DNA from: Eshraghiella sp050874365
GTDB taxonomy: Bacteria > Bacillota > Clostridia > Lachnospirales > Lachnospiraceae
Direction: 5' to 3'
NCBI GenBank assembly: GCA_050874365.1
Contig: JBNMKN010000049.1
Location: 1-13,482 of the forward strand
DNA: 13,482 nt
The position numbers and the translations under genes are program-made. Positions within the stretch are counted from its first letter, which is position 1, and the number at the start of each line of letters is the position of its first letter. Of the stretch, positions 5,789 to 12,903 are shown one piece after another. The notes beneath the pieces were generated by a model. It did not search any database, was not told the origin of the DNA, and worked only from the letters and a program-made list of their open reading frames with translations.

Positions 5789-7594
5789 ATGAACAGCAGA
5801 AATAAGAAAAACAACCTATATATGGCGATAGCCGGGGAAGGAATGGTTATCTGGATTGCCCTTAAGATTGCACCCTACGCAAAAGGCGGACTGTTTGGTA
5901 TTCTTAATAACTTTGGAACGGCGCTTTCAGGCAATCCGTTTAAATTTATAATCGTACCGGAAACAATAAAGACACTTCTTATTATGTCAGGATTGTATCT
6001 GTTTGCTGCAGCTTATCTTTTTTCTATAATGAAGAATAAAAGACCGGGCGAAGAATATGGTTCGGCAAAATGGGCTGATATTAAAAAACTCCAAAAGAAA
6101 TACAGCCAGAATCCGGATACGGACAGAATCCTTTCAGAGAATTTAAGAATTGGCATGGATATGTATAAGCACCAGCGAAATTTATTTACACTGATTGTTG
6201 GTGGCGCCGGTTCAAAGAAAACAAGAGGATATGCTATACCGAATATTCTTCAGGACAATGGTTCCAAGGTAATACTTGACCCAAAGGGCGAAAACCTGCG
6301 TGCAACAGGTAATGCTCTGATAAAAATGGGTTATAAGATAAAAATACTTGACCTTATCCACATGGAAAGAAGCCACAGATATAATCCTCTCCATTACATA
6401 ACATGTCAGAATGATGTTCAGAGAATAGCCACAATGATATTTTCCGCAACAGGAAAAAAAGATTCCAAGCCGCAGGACCCATACTGGGAGAACGCAGCAA
6501 TGGAAATTTTGATGGCACTGATGTTATATCTATACTACGAAGCTCCTGAAGAAGAACAGAATTTTGGAATGGTAATGGATATGGTACGTCTTCTATCATC
6601 AGCAGGAAATGACGAAGAAGAAATAAATCCCCTTGATGCATTATTTCTTGATTTGAAGGCTGTAAAGCCCGGACATCCGGCGCTTAAATATTACGAAGAT
6701 ATAATCGGTCTGCCAAATAAAACATTGCAGACCATAAAGTCTACACTGACTGCAAAACTGTCTGCTTTCAACATGGATGAAGTTATATCCCTTACAATGA
6801 CGGATGAACTTGAAATCGATAAGATAGGAGAAGAAAAGACGGCACTCTTCTGTATCATTCCTGATATGGACCCGTCATTTAATTTTATTGTATCAATGTT
6901 ATATTCACAAATGTTCCAGAAACTGGCATATCTCGCTGATAACGTGTACCACGGACCTCTTCCGCTGCATGTTCATTTCATCATGGATGAATTTGCGAAT
7001 GTCGCATTGCCGGATGATTTCGATCATATCGTATCTGTCATCCGTTCAAGGAATATTTCAGTATCGATTATCTTACAGAACATGAACCAGATTAAGGCAA
7101 TTTATGAAAAAGTATGGGAAACAATCGTTGGAAACTGCGACACATACATATATCTTGGCGGCAACGAACAGAGTACGCATAAGTATGTGTCGGAACTTCT
7201 TGATAAAGAAACGATTGACACCAATACATACGGAATGAGCAGAGGAACGCATGGCAGCTTCACAACAAACGACCAGAAAGCCGGCAGGGAACTAATGCAG
7301 CCGGGTGAAATAAGAAAGCTGTCAAGAGATAAATGTATTGTCATGATAAGCGGTGAAGAGCCGGCAATGGACTTCAAGTATGATTTGCAGTCACATCCTC
7401 TAATTCATGAAACACCTCTTGCAAAGGGCAAAAAAGGAAAGCCTTATACTTACGGAAATGTTACACTTCAGGATTCGGATGTCGGTATAATCGGATATAT
7501 GTATAAAGAAGATGTCAGCGAAGACGAAATATACAAGCCGGACACAACCTGCCAGATACTGACAGAAGAAGATATTAATAACAGAGTAGCTTAA
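5789..7594 (+). CDS. virD4: VirD4/TraG-type coupling ATPase (T4CP) with altered Walker A
   Basis: This 601-residue coupling protein should dock the relaxosome at the membrane channel and energise strand export. Two N-terminal membrane segments are visible (about 11-30 and 60-80), followed by the family linker EEYGSAKWAD. The nucleotide site reads VGGAGSKKTRGYAIPN (137-152). The expected GSGKT glycine is Lys143, while K144 and T145 are kept. VILDPKGENLR (161-171) is a typical VirD4 block, and Walker B is FIMDEFANV with D400 and E401. IILQNMNQIKAIYEKVWETIVGNCDTYIYLGG is the conserved post-Walker B region. The start has the ribosome site AGGAAAGAGAG. A terminator follows directly, so this is the last gene of the DNA-processing transcript. 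Apart from the Walker A change the protein looks complete. Confidence 0.93.
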   Translation: MNSRNKKNNLYMAIAGEGMVIWIALKIAPYAKGGLFGILNNFGTALSGNPFKFIIVPETIKTLLIMSGLYLFAAAYLFSIMKNKRPGEEYGSAKWADIKKLQKKYSQNPDTDRILSENLRIGMDMYKHQRNLFTLIVGGAGSKKTRGYAIPNILQDNGSKVILDPKGENLRATGNALIKMGYKIKILDLIHMERSHRYNPLHYITCQNDVQRIATMIFSATGKKDSKPQDPYWENAAMEILMALMLYLYYEAPEEEQNFGMVMDMVRLLSSAGNDEEEINPLDALFLDLKAVKPGHPALKYYEDIIGLPNKTLQTIKSTLTAKLSAFNMDEVISLTMTDELEIDKIGEEKTALFCIIPDMDPSFNFIVSMLYSQMFQKLAYLADNVYHGPLPLHVHFIMDEFANVALPDDFDHIVSVIRSRNISVSIILQNMNQIKAIYEKVWETIVGNCDTYIYLGGNEQSTHKYVSELLDKETIDTNTYGMSRGTHGSFTTNDQKAGRELMQPGEIRKLSRDKCIVMISGEEPAMDFKYDLQSHPLIHETPLAKGKKGKPYTYGNVTLQDSDVGIIGYMYKEDVSEDEIYKPDTTCQILTEEDINNRVA

Positions 7595-7597
7595 CTT

Positions 7598-7625
7598 AGA
7601 ACTCCGGAAAAGGGGTTCTTTTTTT
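7598..7625 (+). terminator. Intrinsic terminator after virD4
   Basis: AGAACTCC (7598-7605) pairs with GGGGTTCT (7612-7619) through an 8-bp stem with one G-U pair and the loop GGAAAA. A run of seven T ends at 7625. It begins four bases after the virD4 stop and separates the coupling module from the channel module. No good promoter is visible between it and 7674, so partial read-through is likely. Confidence 0.82.
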
Positions 7626-7628
7626 ATA

Positions 7629-7667
7629 CCCGCCCCACCGGGGCGGAATGTATTTACGGAAAGGAAC
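7629..7667 (+). repeat. GC palindrome copy 1 with shared leader
   Basis: CCGCCCC (7630-7636), loop ACC, GGGGCGG (7640-7646) is a perfect 7-bp stem. The downstream part, ending in ATTTACGGAAAGGA, carries the ribosome site of the pilin-like gene. Positions 7632-7667 match 8868-8903 at 30 of 36 bases by eye. The 21 bases 7629-7649 are the exact reverse complement of 11790-11810. Confidence 0.85.
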
Positions 7668-7673
7668 AAAGAA

Positions 7674-7997
7674 ATGAAGAAAAAAATGAAGAACATGAAG
7701 AAAAAAGCAGTAACAATAATAACAGCATTAATAATGACATTTGTATCTGCAGCAAACGTTTTTGCAGCGGAAGCTACAGAAAACGAAGTAATCACGGCAA
7801 TCAATAATCTCGATGATATGATATTCGGGATAATCAGGGCAATAGGCATAGGATTTGCGGCATGGGGAGTACTGAATTTTGCTTCATCCATTTCGTCACA
7901 TGATTCAGGACAGAGAATGATCGGTTTTACCAATATCGCAGCCGGACTTATAGCAATCTTTGCGAAAGAGATTCTTAAAGGAATAGGAGCCATGTAA
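7674..7997 (+). CDS. Small secreted pilin-like membrane protein (VirB2/Maff2-type)
   Basis: A 107-residue protein with a lysine-rich start (MKKKMKNMKKKA), a hydrophobic core (TIITALIMTFV) and a likely signal-peptidase I site near VFA-AEA (around residue 31), so a mature chain of about 75 residues is expected. The mature part has two hydrophobic helices (about 47-72 and 83-105) separated by a short polar turn SSHDSGQR. This is the layout of VirB2/TrbC-type pilins and of the Maff2-like proteins found at the same place in Firmicutes conjugative elements. It is first in the channel module, immediately before the VirB6-like gene. The ribosome site AAGGA lies eight bases before ATG 7674. The structural class is fairly secure; pilus formation is not shown. 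Confidence 0.7.
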   Translation: MKKKMKNMKKKAVTIITALIMTFVSAANVFAAEATENEVITAINNLDDMIFGIIRAIGIGFAAWGVLNFASSISSHDSGQRMIGFTNIAAGLIAIFAKEILKGIGAM

Positions 7998-8010
7998 GGA
8001 GGCAGATAGG

Positions 8011-8856
8011 ATGAATGAACTGATACGTGAAATCCTTTTATCCGGCACCAAATTCTGGGGTACTGCAACAAAATACATATGGAATATGCTGACAGCCAAC
8101 CTGTCGGAATGGAATAACGGTGTGTTATGGGATGTTGTTGTACAGATTAACGCAGCATTAAAGGATATAGCATACGGTCTTATTATTGTGTTCTTTGGAA
8201 TCGGTCTGATTAAGGAAACATCCAGTTTTGCAGAGTTAAGAAATCCCGGAACAATACTGAAACTATTCATCCGCTATATAATCGCAAGAATGATTGTAGG
8301 CTTCAGCATTGATTTCATGAACACTATTTACAAAATCGTAGGCGGTATTGTGGCAAAGATACATGACACCGGCTTCACCGAAATATACACAGGCCGAGGC
8401 GGAGGCATACCGCAGGCTGTTACAGATGCCATATATTCGATTCCGTGGTATGCAAGTATTGTAGGACTGATTTTTTCAATCATTACATTTATTGTGATCG
8501 TAACGCTTACGGTAACGGTAATGTTAACCGTTTATTCAAGATTTTTTAAACTATACATATACACGGCAATGGCACCTGTAATGTTAAGCCCCATCGCCGG
8601 CGAAGGAACACAAAGTGTCGGCTGGCAGTTCGTAAAAGGCTACATATCCGTATGCCTTGAAGCTGCGATAATAGGTCTTGCAATGATTATCTATTCTAAA
8701 CTGGCAACGGTAATAACAATATCAAGCTGGTTCAACAGCGGGTCTATGCTGACGGTCGTTCTTGGATACATGGGAGAGATTGTATTCCATATGTTATTAA
8801 TGACCGGAATTGTCAAAGGTGCATCAGGAATCATAAAAGAAATGTCATCACTTTAA
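8011..8856 (+). CDS. VirB6/TrbL-like multispan channel protein
   Basis: A 281-residue integral membrane protein with about six hydrophobic spans: near 50-68, 84-115, 147-175, 181-197, 210-237 and 246-272. The segment YIYTAMAPVMLSPIAGEGTQSVGWQFVKGYISVCLEAAIIGLAM (183-224) resembles the conserved A-P and following helix of TrbL/VirB6-type proteins in Firmicutes type IV secretion systems. There is a glycine-rich loop GRGGGIPQ around 128-135. Such proteins form the inner-membrane part of the DNA channel. AAGGAGG begins at the stop of the preceding gene, giving a strong ribosome site. The order pilin-like, VirB6-like, PrgI, VirB4 supports the role. No specific subfamily can be named by eye. Confidence 0.82.
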   Translation: MNELIREILLSGTKFWGTATKYIWNMLTANLSEWNNGVLWDVVVQINAALKDIAYGLIIVFFGIGLIKETSSFAELRNPGTILKLFIRYIIARMIVGFSIDFMNTIYKIVGGIVAKIHDTGFTEIYTGRGGGIPQAVTDAIYSIPWYASIVGLIFSIITFIVIVTLTVTVMLTVYSRFFKLYIYTAMAPVMLSPIAGEGTQSVGWQFVKGYISVCLEAAIIGLAMIIYSKLATVITISSWFNSGSMLTVVLGYMGEIVFHMLLMTGIVKGASGIIKEMSSL

Positions 8857-8863
8857 TATATGC

Positions 8864-8903
8864 CTCCGTCCCACCGGGGCGGAGAGCATTTACAGAAAGG
8901 ATC
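8864..8903 (+). repeat. GC palindrome copy 2 with shared leader
   Basis: CTCCGTCCC (8864-8872), loop ACC, GGGGCGGAG (8876-8884) makes a 9-bp stem with one G-U pair. It is followed by GCATTTACAGAAAGGA, which supplies the ribosome site for prgI. It lies in the only gap between the VirB6-like gene and prgI and has no T-run, so it is not a standard terminator. See copy 1 at 7629-7667 for the alignment. Confidence 0.85.
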
Positions 8904-8908
8904 TAAAA

Positions 8909-9259
8909 ATGGAATTTAAAATAAATAAAGAAATACGAGATTACAAAGAACAGTTTTTTCTCGGCTTCAATGCAAGACAGACTGTCTTTACAGTTGTTAT
9001 AGTCATCGTTGCACTTATACTTCATTTTGTTCTGAAAGACAAAATGAGTTCAGACACAAGGTCCTGGATAATACCTACGGCGGTAGTTCCATTGTTCCTT
9101 ATAGGATTCAAGACATTCAAAGGAATGTATCTCGAAAAATTTATAGCAGCATGGTTTAAGCAGTGTTTTTTAGTGCCAAAGCAGCTAACCCTTGGAAATG
9201 ATGATTACATACAGGATATATTAAAGGAGGAAATACATGAAAGAAAAAGTAAGAATTGA
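8909..9259 (+). CDS. prgI: PrgI family (VirB3-like) membrane protein
   Basis: A 116-residue protein with the signature of the PrgI family: FKINKEIRDYKEQFFLGFNARQTVF at the start, two membrane helices (about 24-43 and 53-70), and the tail FKGMYLEKFIAAWFKQCFLVPKQLTL. PrgI-type proteins are the Gram-positive counterpart of VirB3 and sit beside, and probably hold, the VirB4 ATPase at the membrane. That matches the next gene here, which starts 23 bases before this one ends. The ribosome site AGAAAGGA lies in the palindrome-linked leader. The last dozen residues are charged and contain the strong ribosome site AAAGGAGG (9223-9230) for virB4, so translation of the two is coupled. Confidence 0.92.
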   Translation: MEFKINKEIRDYKEQFFLGFNARQTVFTVVIVIVALILHFVLKDKMSSDTRSWIIPTAVVPLFLIGFKTFKGMYLEKFIAAWFKQCFLVPKQLTLGNDDYIQDILKEEIHERKSKN

Positions 9260-11558
9260 TTATATACCTATACCGAGAAAACTTCAGGATATAATTCCTG
9301 TAAAAACAATATACTTAAACGGCATCTTCCGCCTGAAGAATGGAAGGTTTTCAAAAACCTACCGGATTAAAGACATTAATTATCAGGCAGTGGGAAAAGA
9401 AGAAAAAAAGAGTTACGCATCAAGATATGCAGACTTTCTTTCGGGCTTTGAAAGCGAATTTATGTATGAAATCACAATAAGCAGAAGAAAACTTAATCTG
9501 GAAGAATACAACGACAAATACTTACTGAAGCCTGCAGAAGACGGAATGGAAGAAATCAGAAATGAATACAACAAAATCATATCTGATATAGTGGAAGAAT
9601 CAAATACGATATATCAGGAAATATATCTTACACTTTCAACTGATGCAGATTCATACGAACTTGCAAAAAGCTACTTTGACAAAGCTGCAATAAGCCTTCA
9701 GAACAGCCTCGTTTCAATGGATTCAATGCTTGAAGACATTGACGGAAAAGAAAGACTTGAAATATTCAATGATATTAACAACAACGATAAGTCAGACATT
9801 GACTTAAAAGATATGATAAAAGGCGGCAGGGATGCAAGGACATATATCAGTCCCGGATATTTTGCATGTGAACATGATTATATAAAACTTGGTAAAAAGT
9901 ATGCAAGGACACTTGTTGTTACAGATTACTCAACCTATATAAAAGACAATGTTATATCAAGGATAATCGGAGACATCCCGAATCCGGTAATGTTCTCCAT
10001 AACATCTGACCCGGTTCCGACAGATGAAGCAGTAGAAAACGCAGAGCAGCGTTTAACAAAAATTAATAAAAACATCGACCAGTGGAAGAAGAAACAGCAC
10101 AGCCGTCATATGCCTTATGATGAAATCCCATACGATTATCAGGTTCAGCGTGATGAAATAAAGAAATTCATAAATAATCTGCGTGAAGATGATATGAGAC
10201 TTTTATATTCAACAATGACGATTTTACATACTGCAGATACACTTGAAGAGCTTGACAGGGATACGGATGCGGTTATAGCAGCCGGAAAAACTGCAGGCTG
10301 TAAAATATCCGTTCTGGAGTACAGACAGCTTGAAGGGCTGCATACGGCACTTCCATACGGATTACGCTGCATAGACATATCAAGAACAATGTTAAGCGGT
10401 TCAATGCTTGCATTTACACCATTTTATGTGGAAGAAATTCAGGATTACCATGGAAGTTTTTATGGGAAAAACCAGATAAGCAAGCATCTTATAATGGCTG
10501 ATGAGACAAAGCTCAATAACGCCAATATGATGATATTGGCTGTTCCCGGTTCCGGTAAATCTGTGTTTGCAAAACTTAAAATGGGATTTGAAGCACTTGC
10601 CGACCCTGATACGGATATAATAGTAATCGACCCGGAGCGTGAATACGGAAGCCTGGTAAAAGCGTACGGTGGAGAAGTAATAAAAATATCCGCAGAAAGC
10701 CCTCATCATATAAACCTTATGGACATAAACGAAGATTACAGTATCGAAGAGGACAAGCCGGTGACACTTAAGTCACAGTTCATCATGTCAATATTTGAAC
10801 ACATCCTAAACGGAATAACACCGGCAGAAAAGACCATCATAGACAGATGCGTTATCAACGTATATAAATCATACGTTGAAGCCGGATACAAAGGAGAGGC
10901 ACCAACTTTTGAAACCCTGTATGATGAAATAAAATCATGTGATGAACCTGAAGCAAGGGATATAGCTCTTGCCATGGAGCTATTTGTAAAAGGTTCATTA
11001 AATACTTTTGCAAAAAGGACAAATGTAAATACGGATGCAAGAATACAGTGTTATGATTTATGGGATATGGATGAACAGTTGATGCCTGTAGGACTGGAAG
11101 TGGTTCTTGACAGCATCCTTAACAGGGTATCATCAAACCGTTTTTCCAATAAGAAAACGGTGATTATTGTAGAAGAGCTGCATATGTATCTAAGGTATCA
11201 GTATAGCGCCGAATTCTTCTACAAGCTATGGAAACGAATCAGAAAGTGCAACGGTTACTGCGTCGGAGTCACACAGAATGTAACCGACCTTATGACATCA
11301 GATACGGCAAGAACAATGTTATCTAATTCAGAGCTTGTAGTGTTACTTAAACAGGCAGAAGATGACCTTGAAGACATCAGGAAACTTTGTCACATATCAG
11401 ATGAGCAGCTTAATTATGTGCGTAATCCTTTAAAGGGCTGCGGATTATTGAAAATAGGAAAAACAGTCATTCCTTTTGATGACAGAATCCCTAAGGATAC
11501 AAAGATTTATGAGCTTGTGAATACTGATTCCAAGGAGAAATCCTATGCCGGAAATTAA
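9237..11558 (+). CDS. virB4: VirB4/TrbE-type conjugation ATPase
   Basis: A 773-residue ATPase that powers channel assembly and substrate transfer. The N-terminal domain (1 to about 380) is the TraC/VirB4-like part, with YARTLVVTDYSTYIKDNVISRIIGDI and helical regions. The ATPase core has Walker A AVPGSGKS (435-442) and VIDPEREYGSLVKAYGG just after. Walker B reads VIIVEELHMYL (from 642), where Glu646-Glu647 replace the usual Asp-Glu. The motif GVTQNVTDLMTSDTARTMLSNSELVVLLKQ is the typical VirB4 C-terminal block. The start has AAAGGAGG with six-base spacing and overlaps prgI by 23 bases. The length is normal for the family. The gene ends 14 bases inside the next one. All core motifs are present, so it looks functional. 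Confidence 0.95.
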   Translation: MKEKVRIDYIPIPRKLQDIIPVKTIYLNGIFRLKNGRFSKTYRIKDINYQAVGKEEKKSYASRYADFLSGFESEFMYEITISRRKLNLEEYNDKYLLKPAEDGMEEIRNEYNKIISDIVEESNTIYQEIYLTLSTDADSYELAKSYFDKAAISLQNSLVSMDSMLEDIDGKERLEIFNDINNNDKSDIDLKDMIKGGRDARTYISPGYFACEHDYIKLGKKYARTLVVTDYSTYIKDNVISRIIGDIPNPVMFSITSDPVPTDEAVENAEQRLTKINKNIDQWKKKQHSRHMPYDEIPYDYQVQRDEIKKFINNLREDDMRLLYSTMTILHTADTLEELDRDTDAVIAAGKTAGCKISVLEYRQLEGLHTALPYGLRCIDISRTMLSGSMLAFTPFYVEEIQDYHGSFYGKNQISKHLIMADETKLNNANMMILAVPGSGKSVFAKLKMGFEALADPDTDIIVIDPEREYGSLVKAYGGEVIKISAESPHHINLMDINEDYSIEEDKPVTLKSQFIMSIFEHILNGITPAEKTIIDRCVINVYKSYVEAGYKGEAPTFETLYDEIKSCDEPEARDIALAMELFVKGSLNTFAKRTNVNTDARIQCYDLWDMDEQLMPVGLEVVLDSILNRVSSNRFSNKKTVIIVEELHMYLRYQYSAEFFYKLWKRIRKCNGYCVGVTQNVTDLMTSDTARTMLSNSELVVLLKQAEDDLEDIRKLCHISDEQLNYVRNPLKGCGLLKIGKTVIPFDDRIPKDTKIYELVNTDSKEKSYAGN

Positions 11559-12798
11559 GATGCCTGATAAGGACAGGCTTGCACTTGCAGGAACAGCAAA
11601 TAAATTAAATACAGCAGATGATACGAAAGAAGAGCAGCCTTCAGAATATGCTGAGCAGAAAATCCTAAAAACGGCAGATAAAGCCGGTTCAGGGATGAAG
11701 GATGTAAAAAAGACCGGCAATGATATAGACAGACGTATACTTGAACTCCGGGAACGAAGAAAGAACCAGGCAAAAGACCGGTATGAAGGATTCCGCCCCG
11801 GTGGGGCGGGAAAACAGCCGGGAAAGAATCCGGATAAAAAATATACCGGAAAAGGGACTGGGAGTTCATGGAATGGGAAAAAAGACAATAAGACTTCTTT
11901 TTCGGCAGGTAAGGAAGAAAAAGATAAAAGACTGTCATTAAAAGTAAAGGGAAAGTCCGGAGAAAATGAACATAAAAAGTTCTCCACACCGGATGACAGG
12001 GAAAATAGCAACAGTAATTCCTTTAACCTTAATAATATGCTCCAGATGAACAATACAGATAATAACATGTCATCAAAATTACTTAATAAGGTAATGGAGA
12101 TAGTAAAGAAAATCATTAAAAAGGTAATTAAGATTGTTGTCATGAACCTTCTTTATATCCTTGCTCCGCTTATTCTTGTTGTCCTTATAATTTTCACACT
12201 TATTTTTACACTGTTTTCCGGAAAAAGCAAAGGCTCTTCAACCGTAGACAGCAGCAACAAAATAGTATATGAGTTCATGAACGGCGATACGTCTTATGAA
12301 CAAATATGTAAGGTCTATCCGATAGATAAAGTCACTGAAAAGGTATATCAGGATTTTTACGAAAGCGTAACCGACTATATCGAAGAAAACAATACCGACA
12401 ACAGCCTCACGGATACCAAAGGCGTAAGCCTTAACTGGGAATATGTGCTGCATGTATACCTTGCATATGAGATGACCGTGACGGACGAGGACAGCATACC
12501 TATTATGCTGATACAGAACGAAGATATGGAAAAATTCCTGAAGGAATACATAATCATTGAAGGCATTAATAAAGACGGCATATATACCGTAACAGCTTCA
12601 TTAATGGAGCGTAAAGACATTGCAGACAAGGCAGAGCTTGATAAGGATATGTTTGATGTGTCGTATGACACAGGTTATATATATGACCCATTCATATCCA
12701 CGGTGGCAGAACAGATACCGTCTTATGATAAATACATTAATTCTGAAGAAGAAACCGAAGAAGAGACAACATCCGGACATTCAGGACGTATATTTTAA
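11545..12798 (+). CDS. CD1108-like membrane-anchored channel protein lacking a hydrolase domain
   Basis: A 417-residue protein in three parts. Residues 1-195 are cytoplasmic, low-complexity and Lys/Gly/Asn/Ser rich. One membrane helix (about 198-225, IVVMNLLYILAPLILVVLIIFTLIFTLF) follows a basic patch KKIIKKVIK. The outer part (about 230-400) includes NWEYVLHVYLAYEM and YTVTASLMERKDIADKAELDKDMFDV, which resemble the extracellular region of CD1108-family proteins. In that family an NlpC/P60 or lysozyme-like wall hydrolase usually follows. Here the protein ends in an acidic tail (EEETEEETT) with no Cys-His hydrolase motif. A GC palindrome lies inside the coding sequence for residues 83-89. The start has AAGGAGA and overlaps virB4. 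Family placement rests on layout and short motif likeness, so it is moderate. Confidence 0.62.
   Translation: MPEIKMPDKDRLALAGTANKLNTADDTKEEQPSEYAEQKILKTADKAGSGMKDVKKTGNDIDRRILELRERRKNQAKDRYEGFRPGGAGKQPGKNPDKKYTGKGTGSSWNGKKDNKTSFSAGKEEKDKRLSLKVKGKSGENEHKKFSTPDDRENSNSNSFNLNNMLQMNNTDNNMSSKLLNKVMEIVKKIIKKVIKIVVMNLLYILAPLILVVLIIFTLIFTLFSGKSKGSSTVDSSNKIVYEFMNGDTSYEQICKVYPIDKVTEKVYQDFYESVTDYIEENNTDNSLTDTKGVSLNWEYVLHVYLAYEMTVTDEDSIPIMLIQNEDMEKFLKEYIIIEGINKDGIYTVTASLMERKDIADKAELDKDMFDVSYDTGYIYDPFISTVAEQIPSYDKYINSEEETEEETTSGHSGRIF
11790..11810 (+). repeat. GC palindrome copy 3, inside a coding sequence, inverted
   Basis: CCGCCCC (11793-11799), loop GGT, GGGGCGG (11803-11809). These 21 bases are the exact reverse complement of 7629-7649. 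The copy is read in frame as FRPGGAG in the low-complexity N-terminal region of the CD1108-like protein, where an insertion would do little harm. Confidence 0.88.
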
Positions 12799-12801
12799 TA
12801 C

Positions 12802-12830
12802 CCCGCCCCAGTGGGGCGGGACAGTTTTTT
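12802..12830 (+). terminator. GC palindrome copy 4 acting as terminator
   Basis: CCCGCCCC (12802-12809), loop AGT, GGGGCGGG (12813-12820) is a perfect 8-bp stem. ACAG and then six T follow (12825-12830). It lies just after the stop of the last channel gene and before a new promoter, so it probably ends the channel transcript. It belongs to the same repeat family as the other three copies but with a changed loop. Confidence 0.78.
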
Positions 12831-12833
12831 ATG

Positions 12834-12862
12834 TTTATTTTTAAAAAAAATAATGATATAAT
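12834..12862 (+). promoter_or_regulatory. Likely sigma-A promoter for the Rpn-family gene
   Basis: A perfect -10 box TATAAT lies at 12857-12862. A weak -35 match (TTTATT, 12834-12839) is 17 bases upstream in a very A/T-rich stretch. The ribosome site GAAAGG (12891-12896) and ATG 12904 follow at suitable distances. Its place right after the terminator marks a separate transcription unit. Confidence 0.6.
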
Positions 12863-12903
12863 GCAAATGGAGATTTATCTTTCTGCATTGGAAAGGATTT
12901 ATT

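Noticed and set aside
7400..8071. Long minus-strand frame of 223 codons opposite virD4 and the pilin-like gene
   Set aside because: It is antisense to well-supported genes, crosses the terminator and palindrome, and its translation has no recognisable motif. Other minus-strand frames such as 11445-12143 and 4417-4899 were rejected likewise.
7629..12820. The four GC palindromes as a CRISPR array
   Set aside because: Spacing is kilobases apart and irregular, orientation varies, and there are no spacers or cas genes.
12861..12888. ATGCA / TGCAT repeat in the leader of the Rpn gene as a riboswitch or attenuator
   Set aside because: Only five base pairs with an 18-base loop, no T-run and no recognisable aptamer core.
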